Assembly (NCBI RefSeq): GCF_005925325.1
Contig: NZ_SRMP01000002.1
Location: 434,001-498,000 of the forward strand
Length of the DNA: 64,000 bases
Reading direction: 5' to 3'
DNA from: Pedobacter helvus
GTDB lineage: Bacteria > Bacteroidota > Bacteroidia > Sphingobacteriales > Sphingobacteriaceae
The position numbers and the translations under genes were made by a program. The notes under the pieces were generated by a model. That model made no database searches and was not told the DNA's origin. It saw only the letters and a program-made list of their open reading frames with translations. Shown here piece by piece: positions 9,339-17,641 of this stretch (positions are counted from its first letter, which is position 1; each line of letters starts with the position of its first letter).

Positions 9339-10961
9339 TTAATTTGTTTTCAGAGTTCCGTCTTCGTTTTTATTTACTACCGGACGTTTCTCGCCATTAG
9401 CTAATTCCCAAGCCGTGTAGTAAACTAATTGGGCTCTTTTTGCCAACATAGGGAAGTCAATTTTGCTAACTTCATCTCCTGGTTGGTGGTAATCTTTGTG
9501 TACACCGTTGAAATAGAAAATAACTGGAATACCAAATTTAGCAAAGTTATAGTGGTCAGAACGGTAGTAGAATTGGTTAGGATCTGTACGGTTGTTGTAC
9601 TTTTCATCTAAAACAATATTTACGTAATCTGTATTCGCTTTTTTACCAATTCTATCTAAATCATCGCTTAACATGTTAGAACCAATAATGTAAACGAAGT
9701 TGTTATCGCCTGGGCGGTCATCATCACCACGACCAATCATATCGATGTTTAAGTTAGTGATGGTATTTGCGATAGGGAATACTGGGTTTTCTGAGTACCA
9801 CTCAGAGCCTAATAAGCCTTTTTCTTCACCTACTACAGTCATAAACAAGATACTGCGTTTAGGTCCTTTTCCTGCTTTTTTAGCTTTAGCGAAAGCTTCT
9901 GCCAACATCAAAACGCCAGTAGTTCCAGAGCCATCATCGTCAGCGCCGTTATTTACTTTGTCTTTAGCATTTGGATCAGCCTCTAAACCAATGTGGTCAT
10001 AGTGACCAGTAACTACTAAAACTTCATGTTTCAATTTAGCATCAGAACCTTCCAAAAAGCCTAATACGTTTTCGCCACGGTGCTCAACTTCTTTCTTTTG
10101 AGCATTTGCTGCTAAAGAAACGTTGATTACTTGCGAAGCAGGTTTGCCAGTTTCGCTGATTTTTTTAGAAACAGCATCTAAACTGGTATTTGAAACTTTT
10201 AAAATTTCGTTGGCAACTGCTGGAGAAATTGTGATTGCAGTATAAGGAATTGGTTTTTGCAATGCTTTTGCTGTAGCCTCATTTTTTAACATGATACGAC
10301 CATTAGCAGCAGCTGCTTTTTGATAGTCAGGAACTTTATCAAAGTTTACATCAATTAATAAAATTGCTTTTGCCTTGTTTTTCATTAAGTTACCGAACAA
10401 CTTTTGTCTCGCCTGCATAGCTGCACGAGGGTTTGCTGCTTGGCCTTCAGGAGCTTTGCCACTTGGATCTCCAGATGAGAAAACCATTACTACTTTGCCT
10501 TCAACATTAATGCCGTCGAAATCATTGTAGCCATCTTTAGTTAAGCCGTAGCCTGCAAAAACAACTTCGTTTGCACTTAGATCTAGCCCGCTTAAACCTA
10601 CGCTATTATTAGAGATAATGAAATCTTTTGCTGCTTGTGCCTTTCCGTTAATGCTTAAAGAACTTTGAGTTACATCGTAAGTTACTAAGCCTACTTTTTG
10701 AAAATATGGATCGGTGCCGCCTTTCACCGGGCCTGTTAATCCGAAACTTTGGAATTGTTTTTTGATGTAGTCGGCAGCCATCCAAGCACCTTTTTTGCCA
10801 GTTTCACGACCTTCATACTCGTCTGAAGCTAAAATAGACAAGTGATCGTAAGCTCTGTCTTTATTAACAGGAGCACTGAATTTGATGGCGTTTTTATCCT
10901 GCGCCATCGCACCAAAACTAAGCGCCAAGGCTAGTGAGGTGTATACGAACTTTTTATTCAT
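9339..10961 (-). CDS. M28-family zinc aminopeptidase with PA domain, exported
   Basis: 540 residues with a signal peptide (1-20, LALSFGAMAQ). A protease-associated (PA) insert lies at about 110-270 and the M28 catalytic core at about 290-510. Zinc ligands and catalytic acids are visible in order: VVTGHYDHIG (His), NNGADDDGSGTTG (bridging Asp), TVVGEEKGLLGSEWY (Glu-Glu), LNIDMIGRGDD (Asp) and YRSDHYNFAKFGIPV (His). The set is complete, so the enzyme should be active. It is a periplasmic or surface aminopeptidase probably used in peptide scavenging. It is followed by its own terminator, and rpiB lies 57 bases upstream on the same strand. Confidence 0.94.
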   Translation of the reverse strand: MNKKFVYTSLALALSFGAMAQDKNAIKFSAPVNKDRAYDHLSILASDEYEGRETGKKGAWMAADYIKKQFQSFGLTGPVKGGTDPYFQKVGLVTYDVTQSSLSINGKAQAAKDFIISNNSVGLSGLDLSANEVVFAGYGLTKDGYNDFDGINVEGKVVMVFSSGDPSGKAPEGQAANPRAAMQARQKLFGNLMKNKAKAILLIDVNFDKVPDYQKAAAANGRIMLKNEATAKALQKPIPYTAITISPAVANEILKVSNTSLDAVSKKISETGKPASQVINVSLAANAQKKEVEHRGENVLGFLEGSDAKLKHEVLVVTGHYDHIGLEADPNAKDKVNNGADDDGSGTTGVLMLAEAFAKAKKAGKGPKRSILFMTVVGEEKGLLGSEWYSENPVFPIANTITNLNIDMIGRGDDDRPGDNNFVYIIGSNMLSDDLDRIGKKANTDYVNIVLDEKYNNRTDPNQFYYRSDHYNFAKFGIPVIFYFNGVHKDYHQPGDEVSKIDFPMLAKRAQLVYYTAWELANGEKRPVVNKNEDGTLKTN

Positions 10962-11018
10962 TTGTATTAGTTAGTTAGGTATTAACAGTGTGGTATGTTT
11001 AAATCTAAAGCGTTAAAG

Positions 11019-11459
11019 CTAGCAAGAAATCTTATTCACTCGGTTGGCATGTCTTCCACCTTCAAACGGAGTTTCTAAGAAAGCAGTAACCATTTCTTTT
11101 GCCAGTTCTGGAGAAACAAATCGTGCCGGAATGCAGATTACGTTGGCGTTGTTATGTTGTCTTGATAACTTAGCAATGTCTGTTAACCAAGTAACTGCGG
11201 CTCTAATGCCTTGATGTTTATTTGCTGTAATGGCTACGCCTTGGCCGCTGCCACATACTAAAACGCCAAAATCGGCTTCACCTTTTTCTACAGCGCTAGC
11301 CACAGGATGAGCAAAATCAGGATAATCTACAGAATCCAATGAATGTGTCCCGAAATCGGTCACTTCATGTTCGCTAAGAAATTCTTTTAAAATCTCTTTA
11401 TACTCAAAGCCAGCGTGGTCCGCTCCAATGGCTAATTTTAATTTATTTGCTGAAGACAT
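11019..11459 (-). CDS. rpiB: ribose-5-phosphate isomerase B
   Basis: A cytoplasmic isomerase of the non-oxidative pentose phosphate pathway (ribose-5-phosphate to ribulose-5-phosphate). 146 residues from the ATG at 11459; an in-frame TTG at 11465 is less likely. The N-terminal GADHAGFEYKE, the active-site cysteine in LVCGSGQGVAITANK, the histidine-bearing region RQHNNANVICIPAR and the C-terminal HANRVNKI phosphate-binding run are all present. Same strand as tatC upstream and the M28 peptidase downstream. Confidence 0.96.
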   Translation of the reverse strand: MSSANKLKLAIGADHAGFEYKEILKEFLSEHEVTDFGTHSLDSVDYPDFAHPVASAVEKGEADFGVLVCGSGQGVAITANKHQGIRAAVTWLTDIAKLSRQHNNANVICIPARFVSPELAKEMVTAFLETPFEGGRHANRVNKISC

Positions 11460-11512
11460 ATTCAAATTTATATAGAATTATAGAAATGGTTTAGTAAATA
11501 TTTTGTTGTCGT

Positions 11513-11582
11513 TTAGGTTATAAATAAATACGCTATAATTGATAAGTTTGAAATACTGTAAGACTTATTGCTTATAACCTAA
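11513..11582. repeat. 11-bp inverted repeat between tatC and rpiB
   Basis: TTAGGTTATAA (11513-11523) and TTATAACCTAA (11572-11582) are perfect reverse complements separated by 48 bases. No T tract, so not a standard terminator. It would fold in any transcript reading from tatC into rpiB. Confidence 0.6.
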
Positions 11583-11591
11583 GCTCTTGAC

Positions 11592-12473
11592 TTATTTGCC
11601 ATAAAACGCCAACTCTGCTTTTTGTTTCTTTTTCTCAATTCTAGCTGATATGATGATACTTAATTCATACAATAAGAAAAGAGGGAAGGCTACAATTAGC
11701 ATCGTGTATGGATCTGCTGTAGGTGTTACTACAGCTGCTACAATTAAAATTAACACCGCCGCGTATCTTCTAGTAGAACGCATAAACTTAGGCGTCATGA
11801 TGCCAAGTTTAGATAAGATGTAAATTACCACAGGTAATTGAAAAATAATGCCAGAGCCTAAGGTTAGTGTTAATACTGTAGACAAATAGGAAGAAATGGT
11901 AAATGTGTTTTCTATGCTTGAATCTACCGTATAGTTAATCAAAAAGTTGATAGAAAGTGGGCAAATTAGATAGTATCCGAACAATAAACCTAAAGCGAAT
12001 AATATTGAAGCAAAAGCAACAAAACCACTAGCCGATTTACGCTCGTTTTCTAATAAAGCTGGTTTGATAAATAACCAAATCTCAAATAAAAGATATGGTA
12101 TGCCAACAATGATGCCAGCCATTACGCAAGAATTCATTTGTAAAGTGAACTGACCAGACATCTCCGTATTGATGATTTTGGCTTTGATATCAGTGATACA
12201 AAACTCATTTCCAATTGACGGAAATGCCTCAACCAATTTGCACATCATGCGGTAAGTCCAAAAATCAGCGTTCTTGGGCGCCATAATCACATCATGCCAA
12301 ATAAAATCAGTAAAGTAGAAAGCTACACAAACCAGCACTACAATAACAGCTAAGGCTCTTAATAAATGTTTGCGAAGTATATCTAGATGGTCGAAAAAAG
12401 ACATTTCTGCCTCTAAATTTTTCCCTTTATTCTTTATCGAATCAATTAGATCTTTGGCTTTATTGTTACTCAT
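11592..12473 (-). CDS. tatC: Sec-independent protein translocase subunit TatC
   Basis: A polytopic inner-membrane receptor that binds twin-arginine signal peptides of folded cargo. 293 residues with six hydrophobic segments and the signature near the N-terminus, MSFFDHLDILRKHLLRA, which holds the acidic/arginine signal-peptide binding surface. A periplasmic loop insert (about 70-105) precedes the second helix, as is common in Bacteroidota. No tatA is in the window. A TATTTTTG -7 box on the minus strand (12490-12497) lies 16 bases before the ATG. Confidence 0.96.
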   Translation of the reverse strand: MSNNKAKDLIDSIKNKGKNLEAEMSFFDHLDILRKHLLRALAVIVVLVCVAFYFTDFIWHDVIMAPKNADFWTYRMMCKLVEAFPSIGNEFCITDIKAKIINTEMSGQFTLQMNSCVMAGIIVGIPYLLFEIWLFIKPALLENERKSASGFVAFASILFALGLLFGYYLICPLSINFLINYTVDSSIENTFTISSYLSTVLTLTLGSGIIFQLPVVIYILSKLGIMTPKFMRSTRRYAAVLILIVAAVVTPTADPYTMLIVAFPLFLLYELSIIISARIEKKKQKAELAFYGK

Positions 12474-12759
12474 CTTAACTATTTGAAAACAAAAATACCA
12501 TTCTATTTGATTTGAATGGTATTGAGATTGTAATTAACTTATGGGTTAATCTTTTAATGTCGCAAAAAATAGGGTTAAATTCTTTAAAACAATAATGATT
12601 TCGCTGATTTTTACGGAGATATCAACAGCGAATAGTTCAAAAATCTTTTATCTTTAAAATAAATCACCATTTGGTGTCTTTTGTATATTTGCATGTTTTC
12701 CTTTAAAGGATGCTAAGTATTGCAATTTTTAATAAAGATGGAACAATAAAATATACAGT
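12474..12759. other. divergent intergenic region, tatC / serine hydrolase
   Basis: 286 bases, AT-rich. It holds the tatC -7 box at 12490-12497 (minus) and a -7 box at 12684-12691 (plus). I see no ORF, RNA gene or strong hairpin in the rest. Confidence 0.6.
12684..12691 (+). promoter_or_regulatory. -7 box upstream of the serine hydrolase
   Basis: TATATTTG, exact TAnnTTTG, 68 bases before the GTG start at 12760. A TTTG lies 10 bases upstream, too close for a -33 element. Confidence 0.5.
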
Positions 12760-14100
12760 GTGAAAAAAACTACAACCTATTTAGTCCTTGTTTGCCTATA
12801 CGTATTGGGAAGCAAAACAGGGTTTGCCCAGAAAAAATTAGACGACTACTTTGATCATCTCTTTAAAAATAAAAAATTTATGGGGAGCGTGGCTGTACTT
12901 CATAACGACAGCGTATTCTACGCTAAATCTGTGGGGCATTTGGCTTCAGATTCCAAGCAATTAATCAATAGGAATACTAAATTTCGTATCGGATCTATCA
13001 CTAAAACATTTACCGCAGCGTTAGTGCTAAAAGCTACGGAGGAGCAAAAATTAAAGCTAAATGAAAAGCTTGATTTGTATTATCCAACGATAGAAAACGC
13101 AAGTAAAATTACTGTAGAGCAATTATTAAGGCATCGGTCGGGGATTTTTAATTTTACTGATGGAGCAGATGCTAGAGTTTGGGAACAGAAATTTCACACT
13201 GAACCGGAATTGCTAGATTATTTGACGAAGGGAAAAAGTGTTTTTGAACCTGGAACGGAATATCAATACAGCAATTCTAATTATGTTTTGCTCAGCTTTA
13301 TTCTGCAAAAGATCTATAAAAAGACATTTGCAGAAATCTTGGAAGAAAAAATCTGTAAACCTTTAGGTCTTAAAAATACGTACTATACTTTCGAAGTAGA
13401 TACTGCTAGAAATGAAGCTTTGTCTTATAACATCCAAGATACCTATGTGAAAAATGCGGCTGTAAATTTCTCTAACCATCCTGGCGGTGGAGGAATGGTT
13501 TCAACTGCAATTGATGTAAATAGGTTTCTATTTGCGCTGTTTAATGAAAAGCTAATCAGTAAACAAAGTTTGGAAATGATGTTGCCCTTAAATAAAGGTG
13601 AATATGGAATGGGTATCATCAAAATGTATACGGATAGTCCAGCTGGATATAAGCATGGTGGTAGAGTAGAAAACTATATTTCCGATTATTGGTATTTTCC
13701 GAAAGAAAACTTAGGCGTAGTGACACTTTCTAGTGCCATCAACATTGATATGGATATGATTAATATGGCGTTATTAAGATACGCCTTCGGCACTCAACCA
13801 TCATCGCCCAATTTTGAAGCGATTTCCGGTATTTCTGTCGCGGAATTTGCGAAAATCAAAGGAACCTACATTAACACCAGTAAAAATAATACGGTTACTA
13901 TTTCATCAAACGGGGAGCATATGGTATTTCAAGGTTCAGGAATTGGGCAAGATTATATCGATTTTGAATACACCGGAAATCATACTTTCAAATACGAAGA
14001 GATCGTGTTGAAGTTTCTTCCACAGAAAAAAGAAATGCACTTAAAGCAAGGCGATATCAGCGAAGTGTATCAAATGAGAAATAGCTATTTAGCTCAATAG
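12760..14100 (+). CDS. serine beta-lactamase-like hydrolase (class C / PBP4* type), exported
   Basis: 446 residues. The start is GTG at 12760, since an upstream ATG at 12738 hits a stop after two codons. A signal peptide (1-24, ending GFAQ) precedes the beta-lactamase-fold domain. The catalytic triad motifs are complete: S79-I-T-K82 (SxxK), Y170-S-N (YxN) and KHGGR (the third box). The last 90 residues are a lipocalin-like C-terminal domain (ISVAEFAKIKGTYINTSKNN), typical of secreted serine hydrolases of this group. Most such proteins are D-amino-acid peptidases or esterases and not true antibiotic-resistance enzymes, and I would not call this resistance. It ends at a bidirectional terminator. 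Confidence 0.92.
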   Translation: MKKTTTYLVLVCLYVLGSKTGFAQKKLDDYFDHLFKNKKFMGSVAVLHNDSVFYAKSVGHLASDSKQLINRNTKFRIGSITKTFTAALVLKATEEQKLKLNEKLDLYYPTIENASKITVEQLLRHRSGIFNFTDGADARVWEQKFHTEPELLDYLTKGKSVFEPGTEYQYSNSNYVLLSFILQKIYKKTFAEILEEKICKPLGLKNTYYTFEVDTARNEALSYNIQDTYVKNAAVNFSNHPGGGGMVSTAIDVNRFLFALFNEKLISKQSLEMMLPLNKGEYGMGIIKMYTDSPAGYKHGGRVENYISDYWYFPKENLGVVTLSSAINIDMDMINMALLRYAFGTQPSSPNFEAISGISVAEFAKIKGTYINTSKNNTVTISSNGEHMVFQGSGIGQDYIDFEYTGNHTFKYEEIVLKFLPQKKEMHLKQGDISEVYQMRNSYLAQ

Positions 14101-14111
14101 CTTTAAATAAG

Positions 14112-14145
14112 AAAAGCCTCGATTTCTAATCGAGGCTTTTGCTTT
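14112..14145. terminator. bidirectional terminator, serine hydrolase / tRNA-Glu
   Basis: Perfect 12-bp stem AAAAGCCTCGAT (14112-14123) / ATCGAGGCTTTT (14129-14140) with loop TTCTA, A run on one side and T-rich on the other. It serves the hydrolase on plus and tRNA-Glu on minus. Confidence 0.9.
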
Positions 14146-14148
14146 TTG

Positions 14149-14220
14149 TAGCCCGTAGGGGAATCGAACCCCTGTTTCCAGAATGAAAATCTGGCGTCCT
14201 CACCCCTAGACGAACGGGCC
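14149..14220 (-). tRNA. tRNA-Glu (anticodon TTC)
   Basis: On the minus strand a 72-base cloverleaf begins GGCCCGT and ends ACGGGCT plus discriminator A. The anticodon stem is CCAGA/TCTGG with loop TTTTCAT, so the anticodon is TTC. The T arm is GGGGTTCGATTCCCC-like. CCA is not encoded. The sequence is identical to the copy at 30514-30585. Solitary here, with its own promoter and terminator. Confidence 0.97.
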
Positions 14221-14250
14221 ATTCCTGATAGCTTTTGGCCGAATGGTCTG

Positions 14251-14282
14251 CAAAAGTAGGAGTTTAAAATTATTTTGTCAAG
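14251..14282 (-). promoter_or_regulatory. promoter of tRNA-Glu (copy 1)
   Basis: On the minus strand CTTG (14279-14282), a 20-base spacer, then TACTTTTG (14251-14258), close to the Bacteroidota consensus TTTG-N19-21-TAnnTTTG. It lies 30 bases upstream of the mature tRNA 5' end. Confidence 0.65.
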
Positions 14283-14316
14283 AAGAATTTAAATAAATAG
14301 AAATTTGTTCGATTTG

Positions 14317-14712
14317 TTAATTCTCTGGCTGCTTAGGCGGAGTGGGTGGGGTAGGTTGTTCAAGTACAGCTTGCAGATCTTCTGCCAGTTTTTTAAATAA
14401 TTTGATTTGATTTGCATTGGCTTTCTTCTTGTCTAACCAGGCCTTAAATCCATTTCTTGAAAAACTTGCTGTAAAGTTTTCTTCTACCCAGTAGCTTTCT
14501 TTACCTGTTGATTTTGTTTCTTCTCCTAATGCGTTCATCAAAACTTTTTGGAAGCGCTCGGAACGATTAGTTGGAAAAGAAGATTTTATTGCAAATTCCG
14601 TATCGGTATCATGCACACTGAAAGAAGTTTTTTCTGACTTTGTATAAGTGTTTTGCCCAAAAGCAATCAAGTTAATTAGGGTGGCCGCTAATACTAAGAT
14701 ATGTTTTTTCAT
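14317..14712 (-). CDS. small exported protein, function unknown
   Basis: 131 residues from the ATG at 14712. An upstream in-frame start at 14742 would precede the -7 box and add charged residues ahead of a clear signal peptide (KKHILVLAATLINLIAFGQ), so I reject it. The mature part is about 110 residues with a conserved-looking aromatic/charged run (WVEENFTASFSRNGFKAWLD) and a proline-rich tail (PTPPTPPKQ). I do not recognise the family. It lies downstream of the STAND NTPase gene on the same strand, but a promoter of its own separates them. Confidence 0.7.
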   Translation of the reverse strand: MKKHILVLAATLINLIAFGQNTYTKSEKTSFSVHDTDTEFAIKSSFPTNRSERFQKVLMNALGEETKSTGKESYWVEENFTASFSRNGFKAWLDKKKANANQIKLFKKLAEDLQAVLEQPTPPTPPKQPEN

Positions 14713-14725
14713 GTTCTTTTTTTGC

Positions 14726-14733
14726 CAAAGGTA
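14726..14733 (-). promoter_or_regulatory. -7 box of the gene at 14712
   Basis: TACCTTTG on the minus strand, exact TAnnTTTG, 13 bases before the ATG, predicting a leader of under 10 bases. Confidence 0.5.
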
Positions 14734-14809
14734 GGCACACAAAGGAGCGGTTACGGTTAATGAAGTGTTAATGGAAGGTTAATGCAATACAGCTTAATCG
14801 GCGGCTTCC

Positions 14810-17350
14810 TTATTTAATGCTATGTAAAATACTGCCATGAACATTTCTTTTATCCATTAACATTAATTTTTGGTGGATATATTCATCTCTTTTTTCTTGC
14901 TCACCTATTTCGTTATAGAGCTTGATCAGCAGATTATACATTAAAATTTCATGTAAGGTTAGGTTGTTGCGCCTAAATACTTCAAGACATTTATCCGTAT
15001 ATAGAATTGCAGTTCTATAATCTTTTTCATTTTTGCTTTCTAACGCTCTAGCAGCTAAATAAACTATTTGGATATATGGTGTTGAATTGCCTATAGAATT
15101 GATGTGGAATAATTTTAGCCTAATATTTTCAGTTAGAGAAGGCATTTCACTGCTTTGGGAAGCAGCTCTTAGGAATGCCATCATGCCGAACAAATATGCA
15201 GAATTGACATTTTCAGACAGCATCAATTTTGGATAATAGGTAATCATAGCGTTGAGCATGCGATTGGCCTCGTTAAAATCTCCATGAAAAACATTGTACG
15301 TCCTCATTAAAACAAAGGAGAACATTTCCATGTAACCCGGAAGTTCTTCGTCGTCCTTAGGTACAACTATCTCTCCCGATTTAAAAGCCTCAATTTGCGC
15401 TAGCAATTCTTCATTTCGATATTCTTCCCCGGCTAGGCTACTATAGATGTATTTCAATAGTCCGTACGGATTAATTAGCCAGTTTTCTCCTTGTTTTACT
15501 AGTTTCTCCAGTTCATCTAGGCGTGTTTTTAACTGCTCTTTGTAGAAGCTGAAACAATCGAATGTTGATAGGATTACCAAGTACATAAATGAGTATTTAT
15601 CGTTCTTGGAGATTGAAAGAAGCGAACAAATGGCTTCTTTATAGCAAGAGTCTGCAAAATCAAAATGAATGATGTTATTCATCATCATATGATGCAATTC
15701 ATCTTCTTCTAAATATGTGGCAACAGATGGTTGTATGTTTTGTCTATAATTTAAGTTTTCTGCAATGAAATAGATGAGGTAGGTTTTTTCGTAATTACTT
15801 AGATTAAGGGTTAAGAGGTTGTTTAGTTCTTGAAACTCGCTTTTGATGATCAATAGCCTAGTAGACCATTGTAAAATTTGAAACCTTGCCGAATTACCTG
15901 AGTATTCTGTTTCGATGTCTTCGAAAAATACTTTATCTAATACATTATTGTGCTTGTCTAACAGTTCAACAAACAGAAAATATTCAAATAAATGAGGATG
16001 TACAAACCTTACCAAGTCTACTACAAAGCCATCTAATTCTTGTTTTTCTTCAACTAAAATGCCTTCGGCTAACAATTCGCGATAAGCATTTTTGAAATTG
16101 GACAAATCGGCAATTAACTCACTTTTAAAAACTGCCTTTCTTCCTTTTCCATTATTGCTCAACGAGATTATTTTTTTACAGAACAGTACTTTTTCTGTAG
16201 CGTAGGAGGTCTGGTAGATCTTATCGCGAACAAACCTATCTACAATCTCGAAGAAAATGATATTGGTAAAGGTATCAAACTTTGGAAATTCTTCTTTCAG
16301 TAAATAGTACCACTGAATATAGAATGGATATTTTAGTTGGCTTTTAAGGGTAGAGCTGATTTTGTCTGCTCTGTTCGGTTCCATCTTCTTTAGAATAGAA
16401 TCTATTTCATCTGCTGCTAAAGGTGGGATGTTAGATTGATATTTTAGGTTGAAGTAAGTTCCTGGAAACCATTTTTTCTTTAAAAAAGGAATATTTTTAA
16501 TCCTGTCATAAAATCTACTCCACATAGTAGATCTCATGCTAAAAACAATCTTCACAAATTTTTCATCTCCAATTAGAGAAATTAAATTGATGAGCTTATC
16601 GAAGATGATAGGTTTCGAATCTTTATTGGTAATTAGGTCAGAGAAACTATCGATAATAACAACTAACTTGCTGCCGTTTTTTTCATTTTTCTCCTTAAAA
16701 TATTCTATTAGGTTAGTTCTTTGGTTCAAACCAATTTTAGACTTAATTCTGTCTTCGATATTTGAATATTCATTTTGATCATCGAAGATATCTCTGGCAT
16801 ATACGAACAAAACTGTATCCGACTTATATTTTGCGTCATTATCAACAAATGAAGTTTGGACAAGGTGACTTAACAAAATACTTTTTCCGTAGCCGGCCTG
16901 CGATACAAAAGCTGTGAAACTATAATCACTATTGTAGAAATGATCGAAATCTAGTTTTGCAAAACAACGAGGTATAGTAAAACTATAGGGTACTGAGCTC
17001 CTATTTTTTGTACTCCTTAAAGTGTTAAGCGTGATATCGATTGCATTAAGCTGTATGGTAGAGAATTTTTCGTTGGTGTTTGATAAATGATATAGCTCTT
17101 TTTCTACTAGATCATAACTGCCACTTTTTTCAATATATTCTAATAGGGCATTAATGGTATATTTAGAGAATTTGTTTTTTACTTCTGCAAAGCCGAAAAG
17201 CCGTTTAAGTGTAGTTTCACTTACGTTTTTTGATATTTCTTTCTGAATGGATAGACCTATGAAACGGCAATCGGATGGGCTTATCGTTTTGATCCCAGTT
17301 TTCAGTAATATTAGTCTCCTAATTTTGTCTAAAACAATTGTTTGAGGCAT
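14810..17350 (-). CDS. STAND-type P-loop NTPase with N-terminal helical domain and C-terminal helical repeats
   Basis: 846 residues, no signal peptide. Residues 1-90 form a small helical domain with the run ISPSDCRF, then SETTLKRLFGF and YTINALLEYIEKSG. I have seen such N-termini on several Bacteroidota signalling proteins, and a DNA-binding role is only a guess. A P-loop NTPase follows: Walker A around 150-157 (QAGYGKS, with S where the first glycine is usual), Walker B VVIIDSFSD (230-238) and an arginine in VFSMRST (R273) resembling the STAND sensor. The remaining 500 residues are helix-rich, TPR/HEAT-like. STAND proteins act as ligand-triggered switches in regulation, cell death or phage defence. 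No effector domain such as a nuclease, TIR or membrane segment is visible, and no defence gene is adjacent. The role is open. Confidence 0.72.
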   Translation of the reverse strand: MPQTIVLDKIRRLILLKTGIKTISPSDCRFIGLSIQKEISKNVSETTLKRLFGFAEVKNKFSKYTINALLEYIEKSGSYDLVEKELYHLSNTNEKFSTIQLNAIDITLNTLRSTKNRSSVPYSFTIPRCFAKLDFDHFYNSDYSFTAFVSQAGYGKSILLSHLVQTSFVDNDAKYKSDTVLFVYARDIFDDQNEYSNIEDRIKSKIGLNQRTNLIEYFKEKNEKNGSKLVVIIDSFSDLITNKDSKPIIFDKLINLISLIGDEKFVKIVFSMRSTMWSRFYDRIKNIPFLKKKWFPGTYFNLKYQSNIPPLAADEIDSILKKMEPNRADKISSTLKSQLKYPFYIQWYYLLKEEFPKFDTFTNIIFFEIVDRFVRDKIYQTSYATEKVLFCKKIISLSNNGKGRKAVFKSELIADLSNFKNAYRELLAEGILVEEKQELDGFVVDLVRFVHPHLFEYFLFVELLDKHNNVLDKVFFEDIETEYSGNSARFQILQWSTRLLIIKSEFQELNNLLTLNLSNYEKTYLIYFIAENLNYRQNIQPSVATYLEEDELHHMMMNNIIHFDFADSCYKEAICSLLSISKNDKYSFMYLVILSTFDCFSFYKEQLKTRLDELEKLVKQGENWLINPYGLLKYIYSSLAGEEYRNEELLAQIEAFKSGEIVVPKDDEELPGYMEMFSFVLMRTYNVFHGDFNEANRMLNAMITYYPKLMLSENVNSAYLFGMMAFLRAASQSSEMPSLTENIRLKLFHINSIGNSTPYIQIVYLAARALESKNEKDYRTAILYTDKCLEVFRRNNLTLHEILMYNLLIKLYNEIGEQEKRDEYIHQKLMLMDKRNVHGSILHSIK

Positions 17351-17641
17351 GAGAGGGTCGTATTTGTTTTTAGCGTTACCCTAAATTAATAAAAATATAA
17401 TTAATAGGAATATAGACTGTTAAAAAAGGTATTAAGCTGGTTTGTTAGCGTAGTTTTACTCCTTTTGGGAATATAAAATAACAACTTAAAACAGAAGTAT
17501 TGTGATGTTGTTTACGGTATTCCAATAAAGAACAAAATGAACAAGATAATAAAAGTGTTACTCCTTTTATGAATAATTTGAACAGCTAAAACTGCACAAT
17601 ACGTAGTTAATATTGCTCCCAATTAAGGAAAATTAAGGCTT
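17351..17641. other. divergent gap between the STAND NTPase and the adhesin operon
   Basis: 291 AT-rich bases. A direct repeat TTACTCCTTTT occurs at 17456-17466 and 17558-17568, 102 bases apart, both on plus ahead of the adhesin ATG at 17642. I see no exact TAnnTTTG box, RNA or ORF. Confidence 0.4.

Noticed and set aside
12760..14100. Beta-lactam resistance gene
   Set aside because: The catalytic motifs fit, but the lipocalin-like C-terminal domain and lone position point to a general secreted serine hydrolase; the BlaI/BlaR-like pair is 48 kb away and its sensor part is not a PBP.
14810..17350. AVAST (Avs) phage-defence protein
   Set aside because: No effector domain (nuclease, TIR, membrane) is visible, the protein is shorter than typical Avs proteins, and no other defence gene is nearby.
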